Positions 20,862-32,080 of a DNA stretch of 64,000 bases are shown here, one piece after another. The position numbers and the translations under genes are program-made. Below the pieces are notes generated by a model. The model ran no database searches and was not told the origin of the DNA. It saw nothing but the letters and a program-made list of their open reading frames with translations. Source of the DNA: Hortaea werneckii (Eukaryota > Ascomycota > Dothideomycetes > Mycosphaerellales > Teratosphaeriaceae); contig JBAOKB010000170.1 in the NCBI GenBank assembly GCA_037044905.1, positions 1 to 64,000 of the forward strand. Reading direction: 5' to 3'. Every line of letters begins with the position of its first letter. The first letter of the stretch is position 1.

Positions 20862-21878
20862 TGTTAGGTTGTTAGTATGTTGTTCACTCGGGATTCAAGA
20901 GACGCAAGACAGAAGAAGGTGCTTGTTAGTATTTTACAATATGGACTGCTTGATGCTTTTTGAAAAGAAGATGTGCTTGTCGGACTTATATGTCGATGAT
21001 ACACCAGCCTGATCTTTGAGTATGATACTCAAACAATTCTGCTGCCTCGCCGCCTCCGTATCTGAAGCTAAACACCGCGCACAAGACAGTGCCAATGCTA
21101 CTGCAAAGAGTTGTGGCGAACGGACATTTAGTGATGGTGTTGTTCCAGCCAATGACTCTCAGATGCGAGTCCGGACATAAGTTATGAGCCGACTCCGGCG
21201 GCCGGACAAGAGTGCGAACTCATCCCGCCCAGCGTGGCTCATGCTGACATGACATGGACTGCGCACAAGTTATGGACGTTGTGGAAGGTCTCATTATGAG
21301 CCATGCTGCGAGACGTGACACGGTCTTGGGAGCATCATGCCGTTGTATCTGGGAGGGTTGAGCTTGAGCCAGCGTATGCATCTTACAGCATCTGAGAGTG
21401 TCTGTTCAAGGGGTAGGTAAGCAATAAACATGGAGTCTTGTTTCGACAAACGGTACGTCTAATAAGATGTGCAGTCATGATAGTCTCAGGCTCGGATACG
21501 GGCATCACAACATCTCCCTTACTGGTCATATCTGTGTTGCATTGCTGTGCTCGAAATGCCCCACGCACAGAGCGGTCACTTGAGGAATCTAGTAATGAAC
21601 TCCAGCCAATGCTGCTCCCTCAGCCATTGGCTAGCAGTCCAGTTGGGAGCTTCATGAGCCAATTCGAAGATCAGCCAATGCAAAATACTTTCATTTGCAT
21701 TCACGCTGATATTTAATCAACTAAATGAAGCCAACTTCCTTAGCATGTGGGCCACATGATATGAATCAAAGTCCAGTGGCTCTTGTCAATGCTCCGAGCG
21801 GCTTTGCTCATAAAAATTGTTTATTCTACTGCTTTCATCTTTTCCCATCCTCTTCCTCTCTACTAAGTCACGGCTACC
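20862..21878. other. Intergenic region, about 1 kb
   Basis: No supported gene on either strand; only short frames without protein character. The last 100 nt before 21879 are CT-rich, as in many fungal promoters. Confidence 0.5.
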
Positions 21879-22699
21879 ATGTCTTCTGTCGACAACCTTT
21901 ACAAAGTCATCTGCTCTCTGGAGGCTGGCTACCCATGTATCGAAGCCGACGACACTTGGTGCGTTTTCCGGCTTACCGCATGCGAATACGACGAATTGCA
22001 CCAGCGCATCCAGGGAAACAAAACAGTGAGGGGTTACTATGAAGACACAATCCACTATGACTGGGAACCTCCACACGCGGAACGTCCAAGGGGAAAGTAT
22101 GTCCTACGCCAGCGAGGCTCTCACTACGAAGAGTACTTCAAGGCACAGGTGGCGGTGGCTATGAAAGATGAATTGACGGGGCTTGCTTTGCGACTGGAAG
22201 AGAGAGGAGAGAATGACGCGGCAAGAGAGTTGAGCCTTGTAAAAGAAGGCGGCAGTCCACCCCTAGAACTATCCGTACAAAAGGGTACTAAGAACGAGCA
22301 CCACATACAAAGGAGCCCGGATGTCACGTTCTTTTACAATTTCAGAACGTTTTTCCGGCATTGGTTGCAGAGTTTGCTTATGCGCAACAGGAGAAAAGCC
22401 TGAAGAGGTTAACGCACAGCGACATCGTGGACAGTCGGCATCGGATTAGATGTGTGATTGGATTCGACCTCCCGAGACGACCAAGGAGGAGGAGAGGCAG
22501 AGACAATGAGACAAACCTGGCCGTGAAAGAAGAAGAACCGAGGGCTGCTACAGTCTCAGTCTGGCGCTGTGCGGTCAAGTCAAATGAGAGAGGCAAGGAA
22601 GTTGGTACTTCGACCTGCGATCTCGATACCGTGCCCTTTCGCTCTGCCTCCGGAGATGCCGGCGACGGCGCACTTGAGCTGGATATTGCAGACTTCTGA
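21879..22699 (+). CDS. Fungal orphan-family protein, interrupted reading frame
   Basis: Unknown function. The first part (MSSVDNLYKVICSLEAG, WCVFRLTACEYDELHQRI, GSHYEEYFKAQVAVAMKDEL) and the second (NVFPALVAEFAYAQQEKSLKRLTHSDIVDS, IRCVIGFDL, ATVSVWRC) together resemble a large fungal family with an SPDxxF motif followed by a P-x-x-V-x-E-x-x-Y-x-Q strand, which may be nuclease-like (inference). The two parts are in different frames, meeting at about 22321-22345. One missing base in the T run at 22332-22335 would join them into 273 residues. A GT-AG intron at 22275-22345 would also join them but would remove the conserved SPD motif. Frameshift, sequence error or intron cannot be separated here. 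Confidence 0.6.
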
Positions 22700-23646
22700 C
22701 CTCATTTAGTCGCCGTCGCTCTCTCGCCTAGCGAGCGCACAATCTGTGTACCTTTCGCCAAGCTCTCGGCACTCCTGAACGTGGCTGAGGGGATGATCTA
22801 GTCTGCACCTTCCTTGCTGGGTTCTTCGAAGTCCAAACGCATAGACGGCGGGGTGGAGAGCAATTGCCGCCGCAGAAAAATGTTCAGTACGAGGAATGAA
22901 GCAATAAGGAGGCAGAAAGAGGAAAAGAGGACGAAAAAGTGCAGTCAATCAGTTTGGTGCAAGACATGGGAATTGCAGGCAAGGGTATTGATTTTCTACC
23001 CTTCCGATGCGTCTTCACTAGGAGATAGCGTTCTCGTGTCAGTCGGGAAACGTCTTGCGCAAATGGAATATATGCAGAACTCCTTTGTACCCTTTATCGG
23101 CCGCCCTCCATCCTAGGCGGAGCAAGATCGAATTTTTGTGGATATCAAGACGCCAAAATGGATGTAAATATGATCCACCAAGAGACCCTTGGGCAATGAA
23201 TCACCAGAGCACAGGGAAAAAGTAGTAGCTCTCAAGTCTTACGGCATGCAATACGTTCGTCCTCAGACGGACCAGTGGCTTTCAATGTCGTTCAAATGTC
23301 CTTTCTCAAACTGGCAATTCTTGGAAATGCATGCGGCGTCTTTTGACTATGTACTGATCTGTAATATTTCGGGATAGCACGGAAATGAGGATTGCTGCTT
23401 CATAGATACGCCCTCTAGAGTGAGTAGTCAGGTGTTGGACATTGCATCGCATGTTGGAACTTTAATGGGGGACGTACGTTCTCGATGAGTCAGCGCCCCA
23501 CTTCCGATAAGCAGCGATAAGGATCTGGTGAAGAGCAGCATCGATACCAGGCCATCCTACCTTGCCTACATATCGTCAGTCGCAATACCCGACAACGCCA
23601 CTCCACCTGCCAACGCCTTACGTCTCACACGAGCGTTGCAGCAGCC
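22700..23646. other. Intergenic region upstream of ELP3
   Basis: No supported gene. The open frames seen on both strands (for example 22706-23116) lack domain character. Confidence 0.45.
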
Positions 23647-25398
23647 ATGGCGACCATGACTGCGACCATGACCGACACGGTCAAAAAGAAGCGCATGCCG
23701 AACGCCAAGCTCTCCAAACTGCCTCCAGAACCAGAACGATACCTCCGCGCATGCGCCGACTGTGCCAATGCCCTCGTCGAAGATCATGAAAAGAGCCAGC
23801 AAGAGCCAGGCTACAAACCGAAAGACATCAACCTCAACAGCCTCCGTAGCCAGTTTGCCAAAAAGCACTTCCTTTCTCGCCAACCACCTCTCACAGATAT
23901 CATTGCCGCAGTGCCGGAGCAATATAAGAAATATATCCTACCCAAACTCATCGCCAAGCCTATCAGAAGTGCGAGTGGTATAGCTGTGGTAGCGGTCATG
24001 TGTAAACCCCACCGCTGCCCGCACATTGCATACACCGGCAACATTTGCGTATACTGTCCTGGCGGACCGGATTCGGATTTTGAATATTCGACTCAATCTT
24101 ACACGGGATATGAGCCTACATCCATGCGTGCCATCCGTGCGAGATATGACCCCTTCGAGCAAGCAAGAGGTCGGGTCGATCAGATTCGGAACATGGGACA
24201 CTCGGTCGACAAGGTCGAGTACATTATCATGGGCGGAACTTTCATGTCTCTCGCCACCAAATACCGCGAGGAGTTCATATATCAGCTACACAATGCGCTT
24301 TCAGGCTACCAGACCAATGATGTCGATGAGGCTGTAGCCGCCGGGGAGCAAAGCAATACCAAATGCGTCGGCATCACCATCGAAACTCGTCCGGACTACT
24401 GTCTCCCACCTCACCTGACAGACATGCTGCGCTATGGCTGCACACGGCTGGAAGTTGGCGTACAATCCCTCTACGAAGACGTCGCGCGGGATACGAACCG
24501 CGGCCACACTGTAGCGGCCGTGGCGGAAACCTTCAGCATGGCCAAGGATGCCGGCTTCAAGGTGGTCTCGCACATGATGCCGGACCTACCCAACGTCGGC
24601 CTCGAACGCGACCTCTTCCAATTCCAGGAATACTTCGAGAACCCAGCTTTCCGTACCGACGGACTGAAAATCTACCCTACCCTCGTCATCCGTGGCACAG
24701 GTCTGTACGAGCTCTGGCGGACCGGCCGATATCAGAACTACACCCCAAACACACTCATCGATATCGTCGCGAGAATCCTAGCTTTGATCCCGCCCTGGAC
24801 CCGTATCTACCGCGTCCAGCGTGATATCCCTATGCCCCTCGTCACATCAGGAGTGGAGAACGGCAACCTTCGCGAGCTCGCTCTCGCACGCATGAAGGAT
24901 TTTGGGACGAGCTGTCGGGATGTCCGGACGAGAGAAGTCGGCGTCAACGAAGTCAAACATAAAATCCGACCCAACCAGGTCGAACTTGTCCGGAGAGACT
25001 ATGTTGCCAACGGGGGTTGGGAGACTTTCCTTGCGTATGAGGATCCGAAGCAGGATTTGCTTATTGCGTTGTTGAGATTGAGGAAGTGTTCCGAGAAGTA
25101 TACGTATCGGCCTGAGCTGGTGGGGCAGCCGAGTAGTCTGGTGAGGGAGCTGCATGTTTATGGCTCTGCCGTACCGATTCATGAGAGGGTCAAGGGGAAG
25201 AGTCAGCATCAGGGATATGGCACCTTGTTGATGGAGGAGGCGGAGAGGATCGCGAGGGATGAACATGGGAGCAAGAAGATCGCGGTCATTTCTGGTGTGG
25301 GCGTGAGAGGGTATTATCGGAGGTTGGGGTACTGGCTTGATGGGCCGTATATGTCCAAGTGGTTGGAGGATGAAGAGGATAGTGAGATGGAGGATTGA
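23647..25398 (+). CDS. elp3: Elongator complex catalytic subunit Elp3
   Basis: Radical-SAM/acetyltransferase enzyme of Elongator, which starts the 5-carbonylmethyl modification of wobble uridine in cytoplasmic tRNAs. Single exon, 583 residues, full length. The N-terminal tRNA-binding basic region contains KKKRMPNAKLSKLPPEPERYLRACADC. The radical-SAM domain carries the Elp3-type Fe-S motif CX9CX2C (Cys124, Cys134, Cys137) and GITIETRPDYC. The C-terminal KAT domain has QHQGYGTLLMEEAERIA (acetyl-CoA loop) and SGVGVRGYYRRLGY. It is among the most conserved proteins in the window, and its frame is undamaged over 1.75 kb, which makes it a useful internal check on sequence quality. The last third is G-rich at third positions. 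Confidence 0.98.
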   Translation: MATMTATMTDTVKKKRMPNAKLSKLPPEPERYLRACADCANALVEDHEKSQQEPGYKPKDINLNSLRSQFAKKHFLSRQPPLTDIIAAVPEQYKKYILPKLIAKPIRSASGIAVVAVMCKPHRCPHIAYTGNICVYCPGGPDSDFEYSTQSYTGYEPTSMRAIRARYDPFEQARGRVDQIRNMGHSVDKVEYIIMGGTFMSLATKYREEFIYQLHNALSGYQTNDVDEAVAAGEQSNTKCVGITIETRPDYCLPPHLTDMLRYGCTRLEVGVQSLYEDVARDTNRGHTVAAVAETFSMAKDAGFKVVSHMMPDLPNVGLERDLFQFQEYFENPAFRTDGLKIYPTLVIRGTGLYELWRTGRYQNYTPNTLIDIVARILALIPPWTRIYRVQRDIPMPLVTSGVENGNLRELALARMKDFGTSCRDVRTREVGVNEVKHKIRPNQVELVRRDYVANGGWETFLAYEDPKQDLLIALLRLRKCSEKYTYRPELVGQPSSLVRELHVYGSAVPIHERVKGKSQHQGYGTLLMEEAERIARDEHGSKKIAVISGVGVRGYYRRLGYWLDGPYMSKWLEDEEDSEMED

Positions 25399-25507
25399 AC
25401 TAGGGATGAGAATGAGAGAGGTTGGCCGGGTCTTGGGCGGTGTGCTTGAGCAAATGAGAGACGATGAAGAAGGGGAAGAGTGACTGGGTCAATGCTTTTT
25501 TCATGGC

Positions 25508-27458
25508 TCAGCCGAGCAGGAAGGCATTAACGCTCTGCAAGGTGGCACGACTCGGTGAAGCATCCGGCATGCTTACCATAATCCACGCTAGACGTTGTCT
25601 GATGATTTCCTTGTTCAGAACTTGGTTTCCTGATCTCCCGCCCTCTGCTGGAATGATCAGGTTGCCAGACGAGTCGTAAAAGAGGCAGATCAGCGCCAGT
25701 GCTACGCCAACGGAGAGATCCTTGCCTGTCTCGCAAGTGATGAGGAGCCTACTCTCTGGCCGAAGCAAAGACCGTACTTGCTCTAGCTTAGGCAGCTCAT
25801 TTCGCAGCTGCCGCGACCCAAGCTTACCCGAGGAAGAAATGGGAAGGCGAATGTACCTTTTCTTCAACCGCTCCTCCAGCGCAGGACTCGCAACCCCAGA
25901 ACACGAAACCACCAGATCAAACTCTCCACTCGCCCCTTCCTCATCAACAGCCGCATTCGACGCCACAGCCAGATTCCCACAGGGATCTACCACAGTTGGC
26001 CTCCTGCCCCCTTTGCCACTTCGCCCCTCCGCCTTCCGCTCCGCCACAATCCTCCCAATCGCCCCAGGCAACTCATCCTCCGAGCTGCCTAACAGCTCCT
26101 CACAGTTCTCCCAGAACCCTTGCGCATCGAGCCCTAACGCCCATGCTTCCGCGTCGTCGGCAGCTCCCTGCACGTAACCCGATACATGGTGCGAGGCTTC
26201 CTCTTCGCTTTCCCTGCTCGACGCTGTGCAGAGGATGATAGGGTGACAGCTATTGCCGTCCTGCTTGGTTTCCTTGCGCACTTCTTCCGTGATAGAGATG
26301 AGGTCTGACGAAGGCGTTACGAAGAAAGGCCGGAGCGGTTTGCCTTTTAGCTTTTCTCGAAGGGAAGGGATGTCGAGGTTGAGGGTTTGGAGGGCGGTGA
26401 CGAAGGACGGGATCCGGGCGAGGATCTGGGAGTGTTCGGATGGGGAGATGAGGGTTTCGGGGGTGTGGAGGTCGTGGGCTGCTGAGGTAGAGGAGGAAGA
26501 GGATGGGAAGAGGAGGCGGTTCAGGACGCAGATCCAGATGGGAATCGTTTTGGAGAGGGCGTCAGGCATGGATTTGCCGCGGCGGGTGGAGTCGACGATG
26601 ATACATCTGTAGAGTGGGGAGGAGAAGGCGGATAGATTGATTAGCCTATTTACTTCTTTCTACTGATCCAAACTCGATGTTGCTTTCCAGACACCTTTTT
26701 CATGTGAACTCTTTGCGCCCTTGCTCACCCCTTTGCGGTATGTCGCAATTGAAGAGTGAAAGAGAGAACGTAAAGGTCGGATCACTCTTGGTCCAGGAAA
26801 GGAGTGATAGCAAGAGATATCGCCACTACTCGGTGGACGTGGCAAGCAGATTCAACACGCCAAACGAGAGTATGTCTATAGCTGTTGAAGGCAGGTGGAT
26901 GAATGGGCGCCAGGAAAGGAGAGGAGGGAAGAGAAAATCAATTCGAACAAGGAGGAATCTTTCGTGTTTTTTTTTTTTTTTTTTTTTTGAAAAGAGGGGG
27001 AAAAAGAAGAGGAAAATAAAGGAGAGGAAAAGAAGAGGAGATGATGAAAAAGAAAGATCGCCTTACCCTCCACCTTCCCCCACCAGGTCTAAAATCTGCA
27101 AGTTCAGCCTTCGCAGGCTGAAACTCCATTCGCCATGGTGACCATCGGTTGATTTGAAATAAGCGCTTCCCGCCTTACGACAGGCATCTGAAGAGGTAGT
27201 GGTAGTGGTAACAGGAGAAGCACGTCCTTGAATCGCGGAGCCAGGACTGCTGGGAATATACCAACTCCCGCACCGTTCGTTGGCGATAAGTGGTAAAGGG
27301 TGGAAGGCTTTGGCGACAGAGGCGACGAAAGTGGCGTCGGCGTGGATCGAGTGCAGACGGTTGGTGATACGCAGGTTGGAGCGTTTGAGTTCGGTCAGGA
27401 CGGTTTTGAGGTCGTTAGTCTGGGAAGGGAAGATGATGGTATTCTCTTGGGAGGCCAT
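25508..27458 (-). CDS. rit1: Initiator tRNA 2'-O-ribosyl phosphate transferase
   Basis: Adds a ribosyl phosphate to A64 of initiator tRNA-Met, so that elongation factor does not accept it. Exons are 27067-27458 and 25508-26606 (496 residues). The intron 26607-27066 is long (460 nt) and contains a T22 run. It joins LDLVGEGG to CIIVDSTRRGKSMPDALSKTIPIW, the diagnostic Rit1 block. The N-terminal exon has ADATFVASVAKAF, PLIANERCGSWY and AYFKSTDGHHGEWSFSLRRLNL, all typical. The C-terminus holds a phosphatase-like loop, CETGKDLSVGVALALICLF, expected for the Rit1 C-terminal domain. The gene is divergent from striatin. Confidence 0.93.
26967..26988. repeat. T22 homopolymer inside the rit1 intron
   Basis: Twenty-two T on the plus strand, so A22 in the rit1 pre-mRNA, followed by a GA-rich block. 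It lies within the intron and does not affect the coding frame. Confidence 0.9.
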
Positions 27459-27981
27459 GGGATGTAGATCAATTCCAGCCTATCCTCTGCAGGGCGGGCG
27501 GTTAAATGCAGGTGAAGTGAGGTGAAGATGTCGGCGTCCAGAATCTCGGGTGGAACGTGCACGAGCTTCGCTTGCGCTCCCGCTTCCGTTTCCGCTTCCG
27601 CTTCCGCTGCTGCTGCTGCTGTTGCTGCTCGGGACCCTCACGAACGGCGACGCGGGAGATGCGACTACGTGATGCGTGTTGGCTTTTCTGACTCGGTCCA
27701 CGACGCCAACTAAATCCCCCCCAATTGCTTCCCTTGATCCTCCCTGCTCCTCCATCGCTTCTTGCTTAGCTTCAATCAATGTGGTGCTGAAACCGCGCCA
27801 CGAGCGTCGGTCAATCATTGATTGAGATTCAGCGAGCGGGAGAGCGCACCGTGGTCCGCCTTCCCACCCCCGAGACCTCGGCGTGGATTGCATTGAAGCG
27901 ACACTACCCCTGCTTCGATGAGGAGATCATAAGGACACATTTCCAAGCGCAGGAAAGAGCCCGGAGTAGCTGCGAGCGGAC
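27459..27981. promoter_or_regulatory. Divergent promoter region, rit1 / striatin
   Basis: About 520 nt between divergent starts with no supported gene. It contains a microsatellite of CGCTTC hexamers running into a GCT repeat at 27581-27629. Confidence 0.5.
27581..27629. repeat. CGCTTC hexamer and GCT triplet microsatellite
   Basis: About four imperfect CGCTTC/CGTTTC units are followed by about eight GCT/GTT units. It lies in the shared promoter region of rit1 and striatin. Confidence 0.8.
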
Positions 27982-30900
27982 ATGTCGTTCCAGCAGCAGG
28001 GCGGAGGCGGCAATGGGCCAGGCGGGCAGGGGGAGCACCAGCAAGGTCCCCATGGCACCGAATATACATTGCAAGGTACGCTCCGAGCTGGAAGGGCAGC
28101 GTGGGAAGGTGATCGGGCATGCGTGCTAACATATGATTTGTTTACAAACAACAGGCGTCATGCGTTTCCTCCAGATCGAATGGCATGCCCACGAGCGCGC
28201 ACGTAATTCCTGGGACATCGAGCGAGCAGAGATGAAGGCGAAGATCGCAAAGCAGGAGGGCGAAGTGCGGCATGCGAAGCGCATCAACGAGCAGCTCGAG
28301 CGGCAGGTGAAGATGCTGGAGATGGTGCTCAAGAACGAGAGAAAGAAGAACCAGAGTCTGGCCAATGGCGTGCCTCCAGAGCATGGACAGGAGAAGCAGG
28401 GGGAGCAAGGTGCAGAGAGCAAAGAGAAGGGCAGCCGATTGCGCAATGGAGAGACAGACACGGACGGGAAGAAGACCGGAGCCACAGGTGAGCAGACCCC
28501 ACGACGTGCACAATCTGCTGTCGTTTGGGACGACAATACCGCCAGCAGAATACTGACTTCTGATACAGCACCGTCGAATGTTCCACACAACTCTTTCCTC
28601 GAGACTTCCGAAGAGCTCTCCGCCTCGCAGACGGAGGCCGAACGCGAACAATACCTCGACAACACCACCAAGTATCTCAAGCATTGCATGAAGGAGATTC
28701 AGTATCTCCTCACTCCGCCCCAGCACCCGCCCCCACCGCAGCTTCTGCCAAATGGCAACTACACAGGCTTACCCGACGCACCGCTCAGCGTCGAAGACAT
28801 CTATGTGCGGAATGCGAGGCAGAGAGAGATGAGGCAAAGAGAATCTCTGGGAGGCGGCCAGAGTCTGCCACAGCCGACTTCGATGCAGGGTAACGCTCAG
28901 CAGCCTCTCGGTGGACTGCCCGCCCCTGGACAGCCACAGCAGGGGTACAGAGAATATGCTGGAATAGAACAACAAGCTGCTGAAGGCCTGACGCAACAAC
29001 AGCCATCTGCCGTGCAGCAGCAACAACCGTACGAAGAACCGGCAGAAGTCATCAGTCATACCTTTGATTCACGAGGGCGGGAAATAGGTGGCAATGATCA
29101 AGGTCAGCCCCAACGGTCGGGCCAGGTTACACAGCAAACCCAACCCGCCCAGGAGCCCGATGGCTGGACTTTTGAGGAAGACCCGCAACAGCAGGCAGAA
29201 GGCCAGCAGCCGTTCGCACCCGACATGCAGATGAGCCGAAGACCGGACACTGACCTCTTTCCCTCGGCCGGTAACGCCAACCATCTGCCCACTCCCAAGT
29301 CACCTCCCCGTGGACCAGGAAGTCATCGCCGAAAATCATCTGGCTCACAGGGCATGAGCCGCCGGCGTAGCTCTCAAGGCAAAAATGCCGGTCTAGGCGG
29401 TGAAGCTCGCGCTGATGAAGTCAACGCCGTAGCTTCACAAGACCCAACTCAATTCAAAGTCAAATTCGCCCTTCGCGGACACCTTGACGTCGTCCGCAGC
29501 GTGATCTTTACTGGTGGCGGGTCGCCGTCGGAACCGGAGGTCTGCACTGCAGGCGACGACGGCACCATCAAGCGTTGGATCATCCCGGCTTCCTCATACC
29601 AAAACTATGGTCCCTCGCAACAATATCAACAACATTCTCAGGCATCGCCTCAGCAACTGCATTCTTCACATCAACCCCAACCCCCAGCCGACCTTGACAT
29701 CTCTGCCTACTTCACCCACCGCGGGCACGACGGCATCGTGACCTCGCTCGCCGCCTGTCCCGCCCTTCCGGGCTTCTCTACCGGCGGTCGCGCCAACGGC
29801 GACGGCTGGATCTTCTCCGGCGGACAAGACGCCACCATCCGTGTCTGGGAACGAGGTCGCGTGGACCCTAAAGCTTGCCTCGAAGGGCACACCGACGCTA
29901 TCTGGTCCGTCTGCCTCCTGCCTCAGCCCGTCGGCGTTATCTTCGCCGGCCAACCAAATCTCATCGCTTCCTATGGCGGCCCGGAAAGATTAGTGCTCGT
30001 CTCGGGCTCAGCGGACGGGACGTTGAAGGTCTGGGCTGTAAGTGCGCCGCCGACTGCTCCGGGCGGAGCACAGGGTGGTGGCGCAGGAGGAGCGGGCGCC
30101 GGAGCTGGAGGAGGCTCGAGAAGCAGAGGTGTTGGCGGTTCCCGCCGGCATTCCGTCACCTCCGGCTCCAACTTCCCCTCTTCCCCCCAGCCAAGCGTCG
30201 CGAGTAACACTCCCTTCGCCTATACCCTGATCCACACCATCTCCCGCCCTCAAGAAGAAGGTCAAGCGAATGCGACGTTTCCAGCTTCCCCCACCTCCAT
30301 CGCGCCCTTGAGCCCGAACGGCGAGACTTTCGTCGTCGGCTACTCGGACAGCGCAGTCTTAGTCTTCGATGCCCGCACAGGCGAGGAAGTCATCGGCATG
30401 GCTTCGAACGAAACTTACGACGGCACGCCCAAGACGGGTATCAACGCCGTCGTGGCTACTACGCTCAACCTGGAGGGAGCCGGGGGCGCTGATACGTCCG
30501 GTCGCGGTTCCGTCGAGCCTGCCGAGGACGTCGGCGTAGGCGCTACGGGTGGTCGCGAGGGCGTTGAAGGCGTCGTCATCAGTGGGCATGAGGACCGGTT
30601 CGTGCGGTTCTTCGATGCGAATAGTGGTGAGTCTTATCTTTCCCCTTCCCTTCCCTTACCTTTCCTTTCCTTCCGTACACTGTGTCCTGACGGAAGTTGT
30701 ATCTCCGTTCTTTATTGCTAATTTCCCCAATCCACAGGCCAATGCACTTACAACATGCTCGCCCACCCCTCCGCCATCGCCTCCCTCTCCCTCTCCAAGG
30801 ACGGTCGCGAAGCCGTCTCCGCCGGCCACGACGCGAGTATCCGTTTCTGGAGCCTGGAGAAGCGTATCTGTACCCAGGACATCGTCAGCCATCGGCCTAT

Positions 30901-30997
30901 GCGCGGCGAAGGCGTCTGCTGTGTCGCGTGGAGCGGCGATGGCCGGTTGGTGGTGAGTGGAGGTGGGGATGGGGTTGGGAAGGTGTTTGTGCGGTAG
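27982..30997 (+). CDS. Striatin, STRIPAK complex scaffold
   Basis: Scaffold subunit of the STRIPAK phosphatase/kinase complex, needed in filamentous fungi for hyphal fusion and fruiting (PRO11/HAM-3/StrA family). Exons are 27982-28075, 28155-30626 and 30738-30997, for 941 residues; introns 28076-28154 and 30627-30737. The N-terminus has EYTLQGVMRFLQIEWHAHE, the striatin hallmark, then a coiled coil (RAEMKAKIAKQEGEVRHAKR to MLEMVLKNER). A long Gln/Pro-rich linker follows. The C-terminal half carries WD40 repeats (FALRGHLDVVRSVIF, CLEGHTDAIWSVCLL, LVSGSADGTLKVW, MLAHPSAIASLSLSKDG, VSGGGDGVGKVFV). A GT-AG segment of 81 nt (28488-28568) is in frame and free of stops, so it may be an optional intron; without it the protein has 914 residues. 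Confidence 0.95.
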
Positions 30998-32080
30998 TTC
31001 ATCTTTTACCTCATAATTTGGTCCCTTTCCTGGGAAGATGGAATGAGAAGAGGAGGAATTGGCGGCGGCTTTTGTTCACGTTGGCGGAGGTTCGTGGTCT
31101 TTGGTGTGTGCTGTATGGAGAGGCAGATGGGCTGGGGAAGAGATTCATCGTGGAAGGAAGGAAGTGTAAGATGGGTGGGTTTTCGGGAAGTCCAGTGCAT
31201 TCGACCCAGCGGCATTGAGGGGAAGGAATTTCGAGAGTGCTACTTCGTGTGCGTACAGGGCACTTGTCTTGGGCTCGGACAGGTCTCTAAATCAGAAACA
31301 AGACCTGGAGGCCAAGTTTTTTTTTTTTTGCATGGGTGGAAGTCATGAGGGAAGATGGTAGAAAGTGGAAGGTGGTTTGCATAGTTGGCACACGAGCGGA
31401 AAGCTTCCAATTTCTGGTTGTATGCATAGGACATGGTCTTTGGTTCCTCTCCTCTCTCCTCTTTTGCCCGATCGATGCATTGGCCCTGAAACTTTGGGCA
31501 TTTGAGTCGGCGATGGAGCGAGAAGAGGGATAGAGAGCGAGAGAGAGAGAAGAGAGTGAGTAGGGGGAATGAGGCGGCTTCACATGACGCTTTCTCTAGA
31601 TCTTTCTCTTGGGTGTGTACATAGCGATCTCTCTAAGGTCTTATTTGTTAAGAATTTCCTGCTCTCCCGGCTCCTTGCAAGTTCCCTTTCCCCTGCCTGC
31701 CCCTCCATTCTTCTCCCTCAACGAAGAAGGAAAGGTCGAAATGCTCTCTTGGTCTTCTCCAGTATGGCGCTCCCAGGTATCTTGCCCGGTGAGGTGTTTG
31801 TTGGCACTGGATTGGAGTTTACATCTAGTAGGATGCTATCTTGGAAGGTATTTGATGTTGATTGAGGGGGTTGTGACAATGCCGCGTAATGGTAGACAGA
31901 GGATGGATGGGGGTAATAGAAGGCTGAGATGCATCTCTTGCCTTTGCGATTCTTGTTATTCTACTTGCTGCTTTTGCTCAATGGATACAGGGCAGGAAAG
32001 TCAGAAATCTAACCTCTTTTCTATGTTTCAGAGTACTTGGAGCAGAAGCAAGCCTAAGCCTCGCAAGGACTCTGTCCAAT
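30998..32080. other. Convergent 3' region, striatin / GARS
   Basis: About 1.1 kb without a supported gene. It holds a T run at about 31319-31329 and a GAGA tract at about 31532-31556. I looked here on the minus strand for the AIR synthetase domain that usually follows GARS in fungi and saw none. Confidence 0.5.

Noticed and set aside
22323..22345. Micro-introns of 21-28 nt (also near 49228, 49256, 53000 and 53120) that would restore reading frames
   Set aside because: A GT...AG pair of the right length mod 3 turns up by chance often. Such lengths are below known fungal introns, and several would delete conserved residues (the SPD motif, the ATP lysine). A single-base change is simpler.
27480..27893. 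137-codon minus-strand frame between rit1 and striatin
   Set aside because: It is dominated by the microsatellite (Ser/Gly repeats) and lies in a divergent promoter region.
30998..32080. AIR synthetase domain downstream of GARS
   Set aside because: The minus strand here has only short frames without PurM motifs.
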